Shown here piece after piece: positions 1 through 8,387 of a stretch of DNA of 64,000 nucleotides (its first letter is position 1; every line of letters starts with the position of its first letter). Source of the stretch: Methanofollis ethanolicus (lineage in GTDB: Archaea > Halobacteriota > Methanomicrobia > Methanomicrobiales > Methanofollaceae); assembly GCF_001571385.1 (NCBI RefSeq), contig NZ_BCNW01000001.1:1550001-1614000 (forward strand), read 5' to 3'. The translations under genes and the position numbers were made by a program. The notes beneath the pieces are model-generated. The model saw nothing but the letters and a program-made list of their open reading frames with translations, searched no databases and was not told where the DNA came from.

Positions 1-452
1 TTGCCTGGATCGGCGACGGGAACAATGTCTGCAACTCGATGCTCATCGCCGCGGCCTATACGGGTATGGAACTGCGGATTGCGTGCCCGCCGGGGTACAA
101 CCCCGACGCCGGGATCCTGGAAGAGGCCCGGGCGCGGGGCGCGAAGGTCGCCTTCTTCGCCACGCCTGAAGAGGCGGCAGAGGACGCACACGCCCTCTAC
201 ACTGATGTCTGGGTCTCGATGGGCAACGAGGCCGAGCGGGAAGAGCGCCTCAGGGCTTTCCAGGGCTATACGATCACTTCCGACGTCGTGGCGCGTGCCG
301 AACCCGACGCCGTGGTGCTGCACTGCCTGCCCGCCCACAGGGGCGAGGAGATCACCGAAGAGGTTCTGGAAGGGCCGCAGAGCATTGTCTGGGACCAGGC
401 CGAGAACCGCCTCCACGCCCAGAAAGCACTTCTCGTCAAACTAATCCGGTGA
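1..452 (+). CDS. argF: Ornithine carbamoyltransferase, C-terminal part (5' end outside window)
   Basis: Cytoplasmic enzyme that joins carbamoyl phosphate and ornithine to give citrulline in arginine synthesis. The reading frame is open from base 3 (WIGDGNNVCNS) and ends at a TGA at 450-452. About 149 residues are visible. The ornithine-loop motif HCLPAHRGEE, with its catalytic Cys, and the preceding VWVSMG segment are diagnostic of ornithine rather than aspartate carbamoyltransferase. The gene is truncated only by the window edge. The argG gene and the carbamoyl phosphate supply genes carAB lie elsewhere in this window, so arginine genes are scattered rather than in one operon. Confidence 0.95.
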   Translation, partial: AWIGDGNNVCNSMLIAAAYTGMELRIACPPGYNPDAGILEEARARGAKVAFFATPEEAAEDAHALYTDVWVSMGNEAEREERLRAFQGYTITSDVVARAEPDAVVLHCLPAHRGEEITEEVLEGPQSIVWDQAENRLHAQKALLVKLIR

Positions 453-977
453 ACGGGGCCGCGCCTCCGGGTGGCGACCTCGGTGTCTCTTTTTTAAATT
501 AAAGATATCTCGGTATCCGTCTGGCTCATGACAGGAGGGTGGGACGACAACCTCTCATCTCAGGATCTCTGCTCTGTCTTCCCGGGGCCAATCCTGAAGG
601 GGATCTGGGGACGATAACTCCTGGGTTATAATGGGGGGAAGGTAGTGTACCTGTCTCTCTTCCGGGGGGCTGCCGCCCCCCAGACCCCCTGCCATTAAGA
701 TAAGGACGGGGATGGCAGTCTACTCCTAAGATCTCCTTTCTCTCTTCCCCAGACCAATCCTGCGTCGGGGGTCCGGGGGAACGACCGGAGGGAGTCGAGA
801 AAACTGTGGGTTTTCGAGGTAGTCGCCCGGAGGGTGTGGTATGGGGGAAGGCAGTGGATCCGTGTTCACTCAGAGAGTTTCTCCAGAGCCTGATTTTCTC
901 GTTAAAGCAGATCTATGATGCACCGTGGGCTGCAGATATTCGAGCCCCGCACCCCTTACCTGCAAAAAAAAAAAGAA
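453..977. repeat. Gene-free stretch with GC-rich hairpin repeat (family B-like)
   Basis: No supported gene. From about 640 to 870 the sequence resembles other GC-rich intergenic blocks of this window (about 40200-40425 and 49600-49848). It has a G/C hairpin (GGGGGGC-TGCC-GCCCCCC near 665), a second hairpin TCGAGAAAAC/GTTTTCGA near 797-820, then a GGAAGGCAGTGGATC segment. At 880-903 there is a string like the terminal CTACAGAGCC...GATTTTC sequence of the broken insertion sequence at 38.9-39.9 kb. Just right of it, T-rich sequence on the minus strand (A-run at 967-976) probably terminates the operon ending at 978. Confidence 0.5.
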
Positions 978-1214
978 TTAGTCGGAGCCGATGAAAGCCT
1001 TGACCTGCTCGACCATGTCCTTTTCCGCTTTCTGGATGACGTCCAGTTTGCCACGGAAGGCAAGGAGGTTTCGCATGTCGCCGTCCATGTTTGCAAAGGA
1101 GAGCCTTTGCGGGCTGTCAACCAGTTCGACGTCGTACTTGCCGATGATGTCCCGGATCACACTCCTCGGGACACCTGGCGGGATGACCAGATCATAGAGT
1201 TCTTCTTCTGCCAT
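978..1214 (-). CDS. Small conserved-looking protein encoded with marker protein 14
   Basis: A 78-residue acidic soluble protein beginning MAEEELYDLV, with no membrane segment or recognisable catalytic motif. I do not recognise the family. The ATG at 1214 is preferred over a GTG at 1226 because GTGAGG lies at Shine-Dalgarno distance before it, and the GTG overlaps the stop of the upstream gene. It directly follows the marker-14 gene (stop at 1223-1225), so the two are surely co-transcribed and may act together. A poly-T stretch follows the stop codon on this strand. Confidence 0.75.
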   Translation of the reverse strand: MAEEELYDLVIPPGVPRSVIRDIIGKYDVELVDSPQRLSFANMDGDMRNLLAFRGKLDVIQKAEKDMVEQVKAFIGSD

Positions 1215-1222
1215 GGGATTCC

Positions 1223-2725
1223 TCACTTTCCTATTTTAATACGCCTGCCCATGATGCACGGACCGCCCCGCACGCCGCCCAGGGGGTTCTTCGGCTTGCC
1301 GAGGGAGTTCATGCACCGCCCCATCAGGGCGGCGCCGCGTGCAAGCCCGTCGTCCACAAAGACTACATGGTTCTTTGGGTCTTTGAAGAGGCCGCGCTCG
1401 GTGATCCCGTCAAGGATATACTGTGGTTTTCTCCCTGATATCGCCGCCCGTCCGGTGAAACCGATGGAGGCGTTTTCCGGGACCATGGTGTGTTCGACCG
1501 CAACATCGATGAGCCTGAGGGCCATTCTGGCGCAGACGTGGTCGATCACATCGACGAGCAGTCCTTTGCCGTACTTCTCATAGATCTCTGCACCGATCGT
1601 ATTGAGTGCTCCGGTTTCGCTCCCGTTCACCCCGACATCGCACCCGATCAGGGCGACTCCCGAGTCATGGGCGACCTTCGCGCTGACCGGCACCCGGCCG
1701 AAACGGTCGCGGTCGGGCGGGACGATCCTGATGTCGATGTGACGGTGTGCCTGTTCCACATAGTCCTCGACGGTTGCCGCGCTCCTCCCGATCCGCGACA
1801 GCCCCTCGATGACACTTTTGTCGCCGAACATGTCGAGGGCCGTGCCTGTCCTCCCCTCGACCTGGCCGGTCCCCCTGACGATGGAGTCGGGGATCGCCCC
1901 TGCAAGGCCGCAGAAGTTTCCGATGGTATGTGCAAAGGGGTTCTCGGCCGTCGGGTCGACGTCGGAGGTGATCCTCCCATCGAGAGTCGTCCCGAAGTCT
2001 ATCGAGAGACAGGGGTTGCGGAAATCCACTGATGTGCTCTTTGCACCTTCCTTGATCCCGGCCATTGCGAGTTCGCCCTCCATCTCGTTGGCGACCATCT
2101 CGACCCCCGAACTCCCGACCGGGGGGATCACGCCGGCGACCGCCCCGACAAAGACGACCTTGTCGGCAAAACTGTAGTGCTGCAGTTTTTTCGTGAGGTT
2201 TTCCTTCGACATCGGGGGCGTCATCTTCTTTGGCGGGACTCCCGCGGCAAGGCAGCCATTGGCGAGAGCGATCACGAAATCGCCCACCTGGTCGGGAGAG
2301 TCCATGGCGGCGACGACACCGGTGCTCCGCACCACAAAGTCGAGGTCGTCCTTGATCGAGAGGCCCGCCTCTCTGTGACACTCGATAAGGGTGTCCCGGA
2401 CCAGTTCGGTGACAGACTCGCGGGTGAGTTCTGTGCCGTCGAGGGTTGCGCCGAAGACATCTTCCCCGGCTTTTGGCGGCCTGACGTCGCGGCTCATCTT
2501 CACCGTCTTGTTGATGACATAGGTCATGCCGGTGTCGAGGTCGGTGCCGGTGAGGATACATTTCGTCGTTGTGTTCCCCATCTCGACCGATGCGACGATG
2601 AAGTACGGTTTGGTCTTGTATTCAGGGACCACCATCCCGGCGCCGTGGGAGATCGAGGGTGGCGGGATACTTTCCACGATATACGGCTTTGGTTTGAAAA
2701 AGCGGTCCAGAAAACGGGCGCACAT
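1223..2725 (-). CDS. Putative methanogenesis marker protein 14
   Basis: A 500-residue protein matching the methanogenesis marker 14 family, which is found essentially only in methanogens. Two phosphate-loop-like motifs of the actin/hexokinase/Hsp70 ATPase fold are visible: EMGNTTTKC at residues 49-56 and SIDFGTTLDG at about 241-250. This suggests an ATPase, perhaps of the type that reductively activates corrinoid or nickel-tetrapyrrole proteins; that role is inference from family knowledge. A GGAGGAG ribosome-binding site precedes the ATG at 2725. It forms an operon with the 78-residue gene downstream and is followed upstream, after 26 bases, by a same-strand regulator gene. Confidence 0.85.
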   Translation of the reverse strand: MCARFLDRFFKPKPYIVESIPPPSISHGAGMVVPEYKTKPYFIVASVEMGNTTTKCILTGTDLDTGMTYVINKTVKMSRDVRPPKAGEDVFGATLDGTELTRESVTELVRDTLIECHREAGLSIKDDLDFVVRSTGVVAAMDSPDQVGDFVIALANGCLAAGVPPKKMTPPMSKENLTKKLQHYSFADKVVFVGAVAGVIPPVGSSGVEMVANEMEGELAMAGIKEGAKSTSVDFRNPCLSIDFGTTLDGRITSDVDPTAENPFAHTIGNFCGLAGAIPDSIVRGTGQVEGRTGTALDMFGDKSVIEGLSRIGRSAATVEDYVEQAHRHIDIRIVPPDRDRFGRVPVSAKVAHDSGVALIGCDVGVNGSETGALNTIGAEIYEKYGKGLLVDVIDHVCARMALRLIDVAVEHTMVPENASIGFTGRAAISGRKPQYILDGITERGLFKDPKNHVVFVDDGLARGAALMGRCMNSLGKPKNPLGGVRGGPCIMGRRIKIGK

Positions 2726-2751
2726 GGATCTTATCTCTCCTCCTGAATTGT

Positions 2752-3558
2752 TTATATCTTTCTGTCCGTGTGTTCACCCTTCTGTCTGCAACCCGGCAGG
2801 GATTCGGAGATCCGGGCGATGCCTCTCAGGACACGGTATCCTGAAGCGGTGAGTTCGTACTCGCCCCGTTCGTACCTCTGGGAGATCAGGCCCGCGCCTT
2901 CCAGTTTTTCGAGGTGGAAGAGAAGGTTTCCTCCCCGCAGGCCGGTGATCGCGGAGAGGCCCGAGAAGGTGCGGGAGTCCGTGGCGAGTTCCATCAGGAT
3001 GCCGAGGCGCGGGATGCTTGCCGTAGGTTCGAGCACCTTCTTCACCGTCTCCTCGACCGATATCGACCTGATGGAGGGGTCGTCCTCCTCGTCCCTGAGG
3101 ATCCCCAGAGACCCGGCAATCTCTTCCTGCCTGTCGAGGATCCGGGTCGCCTCCTCGAAGCAGGGGGTGCAGGTTGGTTGTGCCTGTTTTTTGAGGTCCC
3201 GGATCCGGCGGTGATAACCTGCCAGTGCTTCTCGGGTGGCCCTGCCATCGGTGATCGTCCCGGCACTCTCCATGATCTCGCGGAAAAAGACTTCAAGGCA
3301 CTTCTCACGCTCCGGGCATGCCCGGTCCAGTTCATGTTCAAGTCCTGCCCGTGCGCTCTCCAGATGAGCGTTGATGGCGACCTTTCCGAATTCGCGCTGC
3401 ATGGCGGTGATGAGGCCGTTGAAACCGGTCTGACTGCGTCCTTCAGAGAGGGCACGCACCTCTTCTCTGAGTGCCCTCACTTCGTCCCTGATTTCACGCA
3501 CAGGATCGTCTGGTGCGGCTGTGGGGTCTTCACCGCTATAGAATTCTGTATCTGGCAT
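2752..3558 (-). CDS. Winged-helix regulator with CX5C and CX2C cysteine pairs
   Basis: A 268-residue soluble protein. A charged coiled-coil stretch (about 21-40) comes first, then a helical middle carrying CPEREKC (C81, C87) and CTPC (C130, C133). A C-terminal ArsR-like winged helix follows (about 180-250: ILMELATDSRTFSGLSAITG...LLFHLEKLEGAGLI). The four cysteines could bind a metal or iron-sulfur cluster and sense redox or metals; this is inference. An upstream in-frame start exists, but it would overlap the divergent gene and its promoter, so the ATG at 3558 is chosen. It is divergent from two FMN-binding-fold genes, which it probably regulates. Confidence 0.75.
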   Translation of the reverse strand: MPDTEFYSGEDPTAAPDDPVREIRDEVRALREEVRALSEGRSQTGFNGLITAMQREFGKVAINAHLESARAGLEHELDRACPEREKCLEVFFREIMESAGTITDGRATREALAGYHRRIRDLKKQAQPTCTPCFEEATRILDRQEEIAGSLGILRDEEDDPSIRSISVEETVKKVLEPTASIPRLGILMELATDSRTFSGLSAITGLRGGNLLFHLEKLEGAGLISQRYERGEYELTASGYRVLRGIARISESLPGCRQKGEHTDRKI

Positions 3559-3564
3559 TCCAGA

Positions 3565-3593
3565 GTACACTTTTGTAACACGCAGGTATATAT
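3565..3593 (+). promoter_or_regulatory. Divergent promoter: direct heptamer repeat and TATA box
   Basis: On the minus strand GTGTTAC and GTGTAC are repeated one helical turn apart (3565-3581). Next to them lies a plus-strand TATA-like GTATATAT (3586-3593) about 21-24 bases before the ATG at 3614. That spacing suits a nearly leaderless archaeal transcript. The repeat sits where a regulator could control both the HTH gene and the flavoprotein pair. Confidence 0.4.
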
Positions 3594-3613
3594 CTGCTGA
3601 GTGTGAGAGAGAT

Positions 3614-4039
3614 ATGATCATCATGGTCAAACTGGTAGACGAGATGAAAGAGGCTTTTTCGAAGGTCAGGGTCTTCCCGGTGGCGACCGCCTCGAAAGAC
3701 GGCATCCCGAATGTTGTTCCGATCGGTTTCTGCATGCTCATGGACGACGAGACGATCTGGATCGCGGACAATTTCATGAAAAAGACCCTTGCAAACCTGA
3801 AGGAGAACCCGCATATCGCTCTCTACGTCTGGGGGCCGGAGATCAAGGGGTGCTTCCAGTTGAAGGGCGACGTGACGATCTTTACCGAGGGCGACGACTT
3901 CCAGAAGATGCGGGAGATCGTCCTGGCCAAGATGTCCCAGGCGCCTGCAAAGAGCCTGATCGTCATGAAGATCACGGAGGCCTACTCCTGTGCTCCCGGA
4001 CCGGGCGCGGGGGAGCGGATCCACCTGTTCAACCCCTGA
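3614..4039 (+). CDS. Pyridoxamine 5'-phosphate oxidase-fold (FMN-binding) protein, copy 1
   Basis: A 141-residue split-barrel protein. The pattern FPVATASKDGIPNVVPI...DDETIWIADN...TLANLKENPHIALYVWG is typical of small FMN- or heme-binding proteins of the PNPOx-like superfamily. Their roles in methanogens range from redox detoxification to unknown. The cytoplasmic location is inferred from the absence of a signal. An alternative ATG at 3623 gives the same N-terminus as the downstream paralogue. The next gene, 82 bases on, is about 60 percent identical by eye, so this is a tandem duplication. A T-run after the stop may be a weak terminator. Confidence 0.85.
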   Translation: MIIMVKLVDEMKEAFSKVRVFPVATASKDGIPNVVPIGFCMLMDDETIWIADNFMKKTLANLKENPHIALYVWGPEIKGCFQLKGDVTIFTEGDDFQKMREIVLAKMSQAPAKSLIVMKITEAYSCAPGPGAGERIHLFNP

Positions 4040-4121
4040 TTTCGCGCCCGAGTTTCTTCTTTTTTTTGCCTATCATCCGTCAGGTTCATCTGCATGAGGA
4101 CCAGAAAGGGGTGTGGTTCCT

Positions 4122-4526
4122 ATGGTGAAGTTGACACCTGAGATGAAAGAGGCCTTTTCGAAGGCGCCCGTCTATCCGTTTGCAACTGCTTCGAAAGACG
4201 GCGAGCCGAATGTCGTTCCGATGAAGTCGGTCTGGCTTGTCGACGACGAGACGATCTGGATCGCCGACAACTACATGGAAAAAAGCCTGGCAAACCTGCA
4301 GGAGAACGCAAGGGCGGCGATATACCTCTGGGGCCCGGAGACGAAGGGCTGCCTCCAGGTCAAGGGGGACACAGCGGTCCTCACCTCGGGCCCGGACTAC
4401 GAGAAGATGCGGGCGATGGTGAAGGCGAAGTCGGAGAAGTACCCGGCGAAGTCCCTGATCGTCTTCAAGGTCACCGACGTCTTCACCTGCTCCCCCGGGG
4501 ACGGGGCAGGGAAGAAGATGCTGTGA
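4122..4526 (+). CDS. Pyridoxamine 5'-phosphate oxidase-fold (FMN-binding) protein, copy 2
   Basis: A 134-residue paralogue of the preceding gene (MVKLTPEMKEAFSKAPVYPF...). It keeps the same flavin-binding-fold core and differs mostly at the C-terminus, where it is shorter. The ATG at 4122 is chosen over an in-frame GTG at 4113 because AAGGGGTG lies eight bases before it. It is probably co-transcribed with copy 1 and controlled from the divergent promoter with the cysteine-containing regulator. A long T-run (about 4538-4547) follows the stop and looks like a terminator. The exact substrate cannot be read from sequence. Confidence 0.85.
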   Translation: MVKLTPEMKEAFSKAPVYPFATASKDGEPNVVPMKSVWLVDDETIWIADNYMEKSLANLQENARAAIYLWGPETKGCLQVKGDTAVLTSGPDYEKMRAMVKAKSEKYPAKSLIVFKVTDVFTCSPGDGAGKKML

Positions 4527-5005
4527 TCTGAGAGTCTCTCTTTTTTTGTGCTTGACGGTACTGTTTCGAGGGTTCAGCTAATCAGAACAGATTGCTTTCC
4601 AAATTGTTCCTGCTGATCCCAATTGCCATTGGAGGTCAAGTGTATTTCCAGGCGATGAAACAATCTGTTTTCACAAATAAATCGAAGATATTATGTATCA
4701 AGGGTTTGAGTATCATACTCTTGTCGAACCATGAAAATATGAGATCGTACGCTGGTTTCATCGGTATTTTGAGGGTTGTATTCGCGATATTGGTGGTTTC
4801 GAGTTCTGGTATATCCGGATCTTCAGGTTCTGCTGGGGAAACCCTTTCAAACCGCAAAACATGATATTTCAGACCATTTTGTTGACGTCACCAAAATGGT
4901 TCCTGTCAAAGGGGGGTTTGAACGGGAACGCCCTGACATCATGTTGGTCTGTGATTCCTGGACAGTTAGTGAATAACGCAAATGACGACACAAAGGAGGA
5001 TGAAA
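4527..5005. other. AT-rich leader region before the SIR2 gene
   Basis: About 480 bases, visibly richer in A+T than the flanking operons. After the T-run terminator there is an open frame of 90 codons on the plus strand (4592-4864), but it has no ribosome-binding site and no recognisable product, so no gene is called. The notable element is the long palindrome at 4873-4900, annotated separately. Confidence 0.5.
4873..4900. promoter_or_regulatory. 28-bp near-perfect palindrome upstream of SIR2 gene
   Basis: The arms ACCATTTTG (4873-4881) and CAAAATGGT (4892-4900) are exact inverted repeats. The centre contains the palindrome TGACGTCA. Over the whole 28 bases only one pair mismatches. It lies 106 bases before the SIR2 gene start. 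It could be an operator, a recombinase site or a transcript hairpin. Confidence 0.6.
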
Positions 5006-6886
5006 ATGAGCACTGATGGGGTTGTCCCGGTTGCGTATGCTATGCATGCCTCCCCCAAGAGGTACGCCCTGCTTCTTGGGGCAGGGATCTCGGTCGCTGC
5101 AGGCCTTCCGACGGCAAGTGATGTCTCTGGGAATATGATCCTTGCTATTGCCAGAGGAAGGGGCGAGGAAATTGAGAGAGGAGAAAATAATAAGGTGTGT
5201 CTTGCGTGGTTCAAGGATACCTTTGGAGAACCTGCGACATTTCAGCGCCTCATGAGAGAACTCGGCATTTCTGAAGAGAACCGCAAAGATGGGCTGAAGA
5301 AATTCATCTATAAGACTGATGATGACAGGAATCCTCTCTCTGGGATCCCCACTGAAGCCCATCGCGCCATTGCCAGACTGGTAAAGTCTGCGATGATCTC
5401 GCTCATCATTACCACCAACTTTGACACGCTCATGGAAGAGGCGCTGAAGGCAGAAAAAGTTCCTTATGAGGTCATTACCGAGGAATCGGACATAAAGCAG
5501 ATGTCAGTCTTCCCGGACAGATGTCGGGTTTTAAAGGTCAACGGAGATTTTGAGCGAGGCACGCTCCGGATCACGCCTGAGGATCTCAAGAACTATCCTC
5601 CAGCAATTGAGGATTATCTGAGAAGGATTTTTGGAGAGTATGGCCTTGTGATCTGTGGGTGGTCAGGGATTTATGACACGCACCTCTCCCGGATCCTCTG
5701 TGCCGCAGACATCCCTCGTCGGTATCCAGTGTTCTGGAGCTGGAAAAACGAGAGGAGAGTTCCTCCTGAGGTTTGCCAGGCTCTCTTACCCAATGGGATC
5801 AATATTGACAGTGCGGACGAATTCTTTAAAACCCTCGAAGTGATCATTGAGAGGTTTTCACGGTATGAACCCAGAAGTACCCTCTCTGCCACAGCGGCGA
5901 TGAAAAAGGTCAAAGATGCCCTCAGAGAAACAAAACCTGAACTCTTCCTTCCCGATCTCATCAACGAAGAGACCGATCGTGTGCTTGCGTTCCTTGCCGA
6001 CAGAAGTCGATATAAGACCGACACCATTGATGGTAAGGAGTTCTACACGACAATACTCAGGGAACATGAAGATGTTGCCGCACCTCTGGCAGCGATGGTC
6101 GCCACGGTGGCGCAGTATGATGACGATACGTTTACAGATCTCGTCAAAGATACGATCGAGCGGTTAATCAATGTGCCTCCTATTACTCTTGGGTTTGTGG
6201 ATACTAAGGGTCTACTTCGTTTACGGCATTACCCTGCTCTACTTGTAATCTACGCTTCAGGCGTCGTTGCTGTCCGCACCAGACATTTCAACACGCTGGA
6301 GGCGATCGTTCGTAGACCAATGAAATACCAATACGAGGGAGCTTTACGGGAGAAGGTGCGGTACTATCTGGATATAAACATCTGGAATGTCATTGGATGT
6401 TGTCAAGAGTGGATTACCAATATCACGCAGAAGAGATTCGGGACTGAAACGAGGTATCAGGATTATCCATATCTGGTGATGTATGAGATCATGCAAGTCC
6501 TGATCCCAAACAGAGCTGTCTTCTTCGAATCTCTAGATATATTCGAGTATATCTTTGGGCTTGCATACCTGACCGGATCAATAGAAGAAGCGATCGAAAA
6601 AGGTGAATTTTGTTCATCGACGCCGGGTCCATTGCAGTCCCGGCATCTATACCTTCGCCAAAATTTGCTTCGCTATCAGGGACATTATCCCATTTTTCCT
6701 CTCCCATCACATGTCTATATCTTTCTAGCAGATCTCAAGCAGAATGCTGAGGGTTCTACGTTCTTTGAAGGGGATCTATCATTATTCGAAGAGGCAAACC
6801 AAAACTATGCAAAGGGCTTTGGAATTAATCCTCCAAAAACAGGGCTAACATCGCGTAAATCTCTGATCAAGTCAAATTGCCTGTGA
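5006..6886 (+). CDS. SIR2-like domain protein, candidate NAD-consuming defence effector
   Basis: A 626-residue protein. The N-terminal 300 residues are a SIR2-like Rossmann domain: LLLGAGIS (23-29), ITTNFDTL (135-142), a VNGD motif (178-181) where most SIR2 proteins have a catalytic HG, and VICGWSG (215-221). The remaining ~330 residues are unrecognised, helical-looking and Tyr/Arg-rich. Large SIR2 fusions outside sirtuin loci are commonly NADases of phage-defence systems (family knowledge); the role here is inference. AGGAGG (4994-4999) six bases before ATG 5006 fixes the start over upstream in-frame ATGs. It has no partner gene next to it, and its base composition is lower in GC than argG or the marker-14 operon, suggesting transfer. 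The His-to-Asn change questions classical catalysis. Confidence 0.75.
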   Translation: MSTDGVVPVAYAMHASPKRYALLLGAGISVAAGLPTASDVSGNMILAIARGRGEEIERGENNKVCLAWFKDTFGEPATFQRLMRELGISEENRKDGLKKFIYKTDDDRNPLSGIPTEAHRAIARLVKSAMISLIITTNFDTLMEEALKAEKVPYEVITEESDIKQMSVFPDRCRVLKVNGDFERGTLRITPEDLKNYPPAIEDYLRRIFGEYGLVICGWSGIYDTHLSRILCAADIPRRYPVFWSWKNERRVPPEVCQALLPNGINIDSADEFFKTLEVIIERFSRYEPRSTLSATAAMKKVKDALRETKPELFLPDLINEETDRVLAFLADRSRYKTDTIDGKEFYTTILREHEDVAAPLAAMVATVAQYDDDTFTDLVKDTIERLINVPPITLGFVDTKGLLRLRHYPALLVIYASGVVAVRTRHFNTLEAIVRRPMKYQYEGALREKVRYYLDINIWNVIGCCQEWITNITQKRFGTETRYQDYPYLVMYEIMQVLIPNRAVFFESLDIFEYIFGLAYLTGSIEEAIEKGEFCSSTPGPLQSRHLYLRQNLLRYQGHYPIFPLPSHVYIFLADLKQNAEGSTFFEGDLSLFEEANQNYAKGFGINPPKTGLTSRKSLIKSNCL

Positions 6887-6991
6887 ACTAAGATCCAAAA
6901 CTCGCAATCTGATGAAGTAGGGATGATGACAGGAGACATTGGGAAAACCCAATCTTCTTCTCCCTTGACCCCCCTTCAAAAAAAAAGAAAA

Positions 6992-8179
6992 TTATTCCTT
7001 CCTGATCTGCTTCAGCAGGCGGGCCTGCATGCCGAAGTACTTCGAGACGCCAACTGCATCGCACTGGTCGATGGTGTGGGAGTCGAAGGAGACCAGGTCG
7101 CTCGAATAGAGGGCCATCGGCGAACTCCGCCCGGCTACATGGACGCTTCCCTTGAAGAGGACGCAGTCCACCTGGCCTGTGACGCGCTCCTGGGTCGTGT
7201 CGATGAAGGCGTTGAGGGCGGCATAGAGGGGCTCGTGGACCAGGCCCATGTAGGCGAGTTCAGACCACTTCTCGTCGACGCCGTGCTTGAAGGAGAGTTC
7301 CTGCCTGGTCAGCACCAGCCTTTCGAGGTCGTGGTGGGCTGCCAAGAGGACGGTCGCCGCCGGGTGCTCGTAGTTCTCGCGGGCCTTGAGACCGAGGATG
7401 CGGTCCTCCATCATGTCGTTCCTGCCGACGCCGTGGCGGCCTGCGATGGCGTTGAGCTCGCGGATCAGGTCGCCGCCCTTCATCGCCTTCCCGTTGAGGG
7501 AGACGGGCACGCCCTGCTCGAAGCCGATCGTGATCGTCTCGGGCTCGTCCGGTGCGTCCTTCGGGGAGACGGTCCAGGCATAGATCTCTTCAGGCGGGTG
7601 GAAGGCGGGGTCTTCCAGCTTGCCGCCCTCGATGCTCCGGGACCAGAAGTTCTCGTCGATGGACCAGGGCTTTTCCTTCTTCACCGGCACCGGGACGCCG
7701 TGCTCCTCGGCGTACTCGATCTCCCACTCGCGGGTGAGGTTCATCTCCCTGATCGGGGCGACGACCTCGAAACCGTTCGCGCGGAAGATGAAGTCGAAGC
7801 GGAGCTGGTCGTTGCCCTTGCCCGTGCAGCCATGGGCGATGGCGACGGCGTTCTCCTTCTTCGCGATCTTAACGATCTCCTCGGCGATCAGGGGGCGGGC
7901 GAGGGCGGTGCCCATCGGGTAGCCCTCGTAGTTCCCGTTCGCCTTGATCGCGCGGAAGATGTGCTCTTTGACGAAGGCGTCCTTCGCGTCGATGGTGTAG
8001 TGGTGGTCGGCGAGCCGCTCACCCTTCTTCGACCCCTCCTCGATCTCATGTGCAGGCTGGCCGACATCGACGACGACGGTGACGACCTCGTCGTAGCCGT
8101 AGTGCTCCTTGAGGAGCGGGATGCAGATAGACGTGTCAAGACCGCCAGAATAGGCGAGTACAACTTTTCCCTTTCCCAT
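6992..8179 (-). CDS. argG: Argininosuccinate synthase
   Basis: Cytoplasmic ligase that condenses citrulline and aspartate with ATP in arginine synthesis. It is 395 residues, normal for the family. The PP-loop ATP site SGGLDTS is at residues 11-17, and the motifs [16 protein letters not shown] and YSGGLDT are all present. The start is placed at the ATG at 8179 ([10 protein letters not shown]), with GGGAG about nine bases upstream, rather than five codons earlier. A poly-T stretch (A-run at about 6978-6986 on the plus strand) follows the stop and is a likely terminator. It appears monocistronic. Confidence 0.97.
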   Translation of the reverse strand: MGKGKVVLAYSGGLDTSICIPLLKEHYGYDEVVTVVVDVGQPAHEIEEGSKKGERLADHHYTIDAKDAFVKEHIFRAIKANGNYEGYPMGTALARPLIAEEIVKIAKKENAVAIAHGCTGKGNDQLRFDFIFRANGFEVVAPIREMNLTREWEIEYAEEHGVPVPVKKEKPWSIDENFWSRSIEGGKLEDPAFHPPEEIYAWTVSPKDAPDEPETITIGFEQGVPVSLNGKAMKGGDLIRELNAIAGRHGVGRNDMMEDRILGLKARENYEHPAATVLLAAHHDLERLVLTRQELSFKHGVDEKWSELAYMGLVHEPLYAALNAFIDTTQERVTGQVDCVLFKGSVHVAGRSSPMALYSSDLVSFDSHTIDQCDAVGVSKYFGMQARLLKQIRKE

Positions 8180-8356
8180 TGCTGATGCTCCCATGATGAA
8201 ATGGTATGCAGATACCTACTACCCGTTGGTCTTCCCAGACTTTTAAATCTCTGGACAGGTGAATGCCCGACGGTCTCCGGCCGTGTGTCTCCGCGGAATG
8301 GGCTGTCTCCCCGCCGGGAGAGCGCCTGTCCGGCCCTCATCTGGAGAATAACGACA

Positions 8357-8387
8357 AAAAAATTGGGGGGCCGGCTTTCCGGCCCCT
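8357..8387 (-). terminator. Hairpin plus T-run terminator of the PKD protein gene
   Basis: GGGGCCGG (8367-8374), a 4-base loop and CCGGCCCC (8379-8386) form a perfect 8-bp stem. On the minus strand it is followed by a run of seven T. It overlaps the stop codon of the gene ending at 8386. Confidence 0.7.

Noticed and set aside
4592-4864. 90-codon frame between the flavin-fold gene and the SIR2 gene
   Set aside because: No ribosome-binding site, no recognisable product, and an equally long frame on the opposite strand in the same AT-rich stretch.
6923-8185. 420-codon frame opposite argG
   Set aside because: Complementary to a certain gene, and without recognisable protein features.
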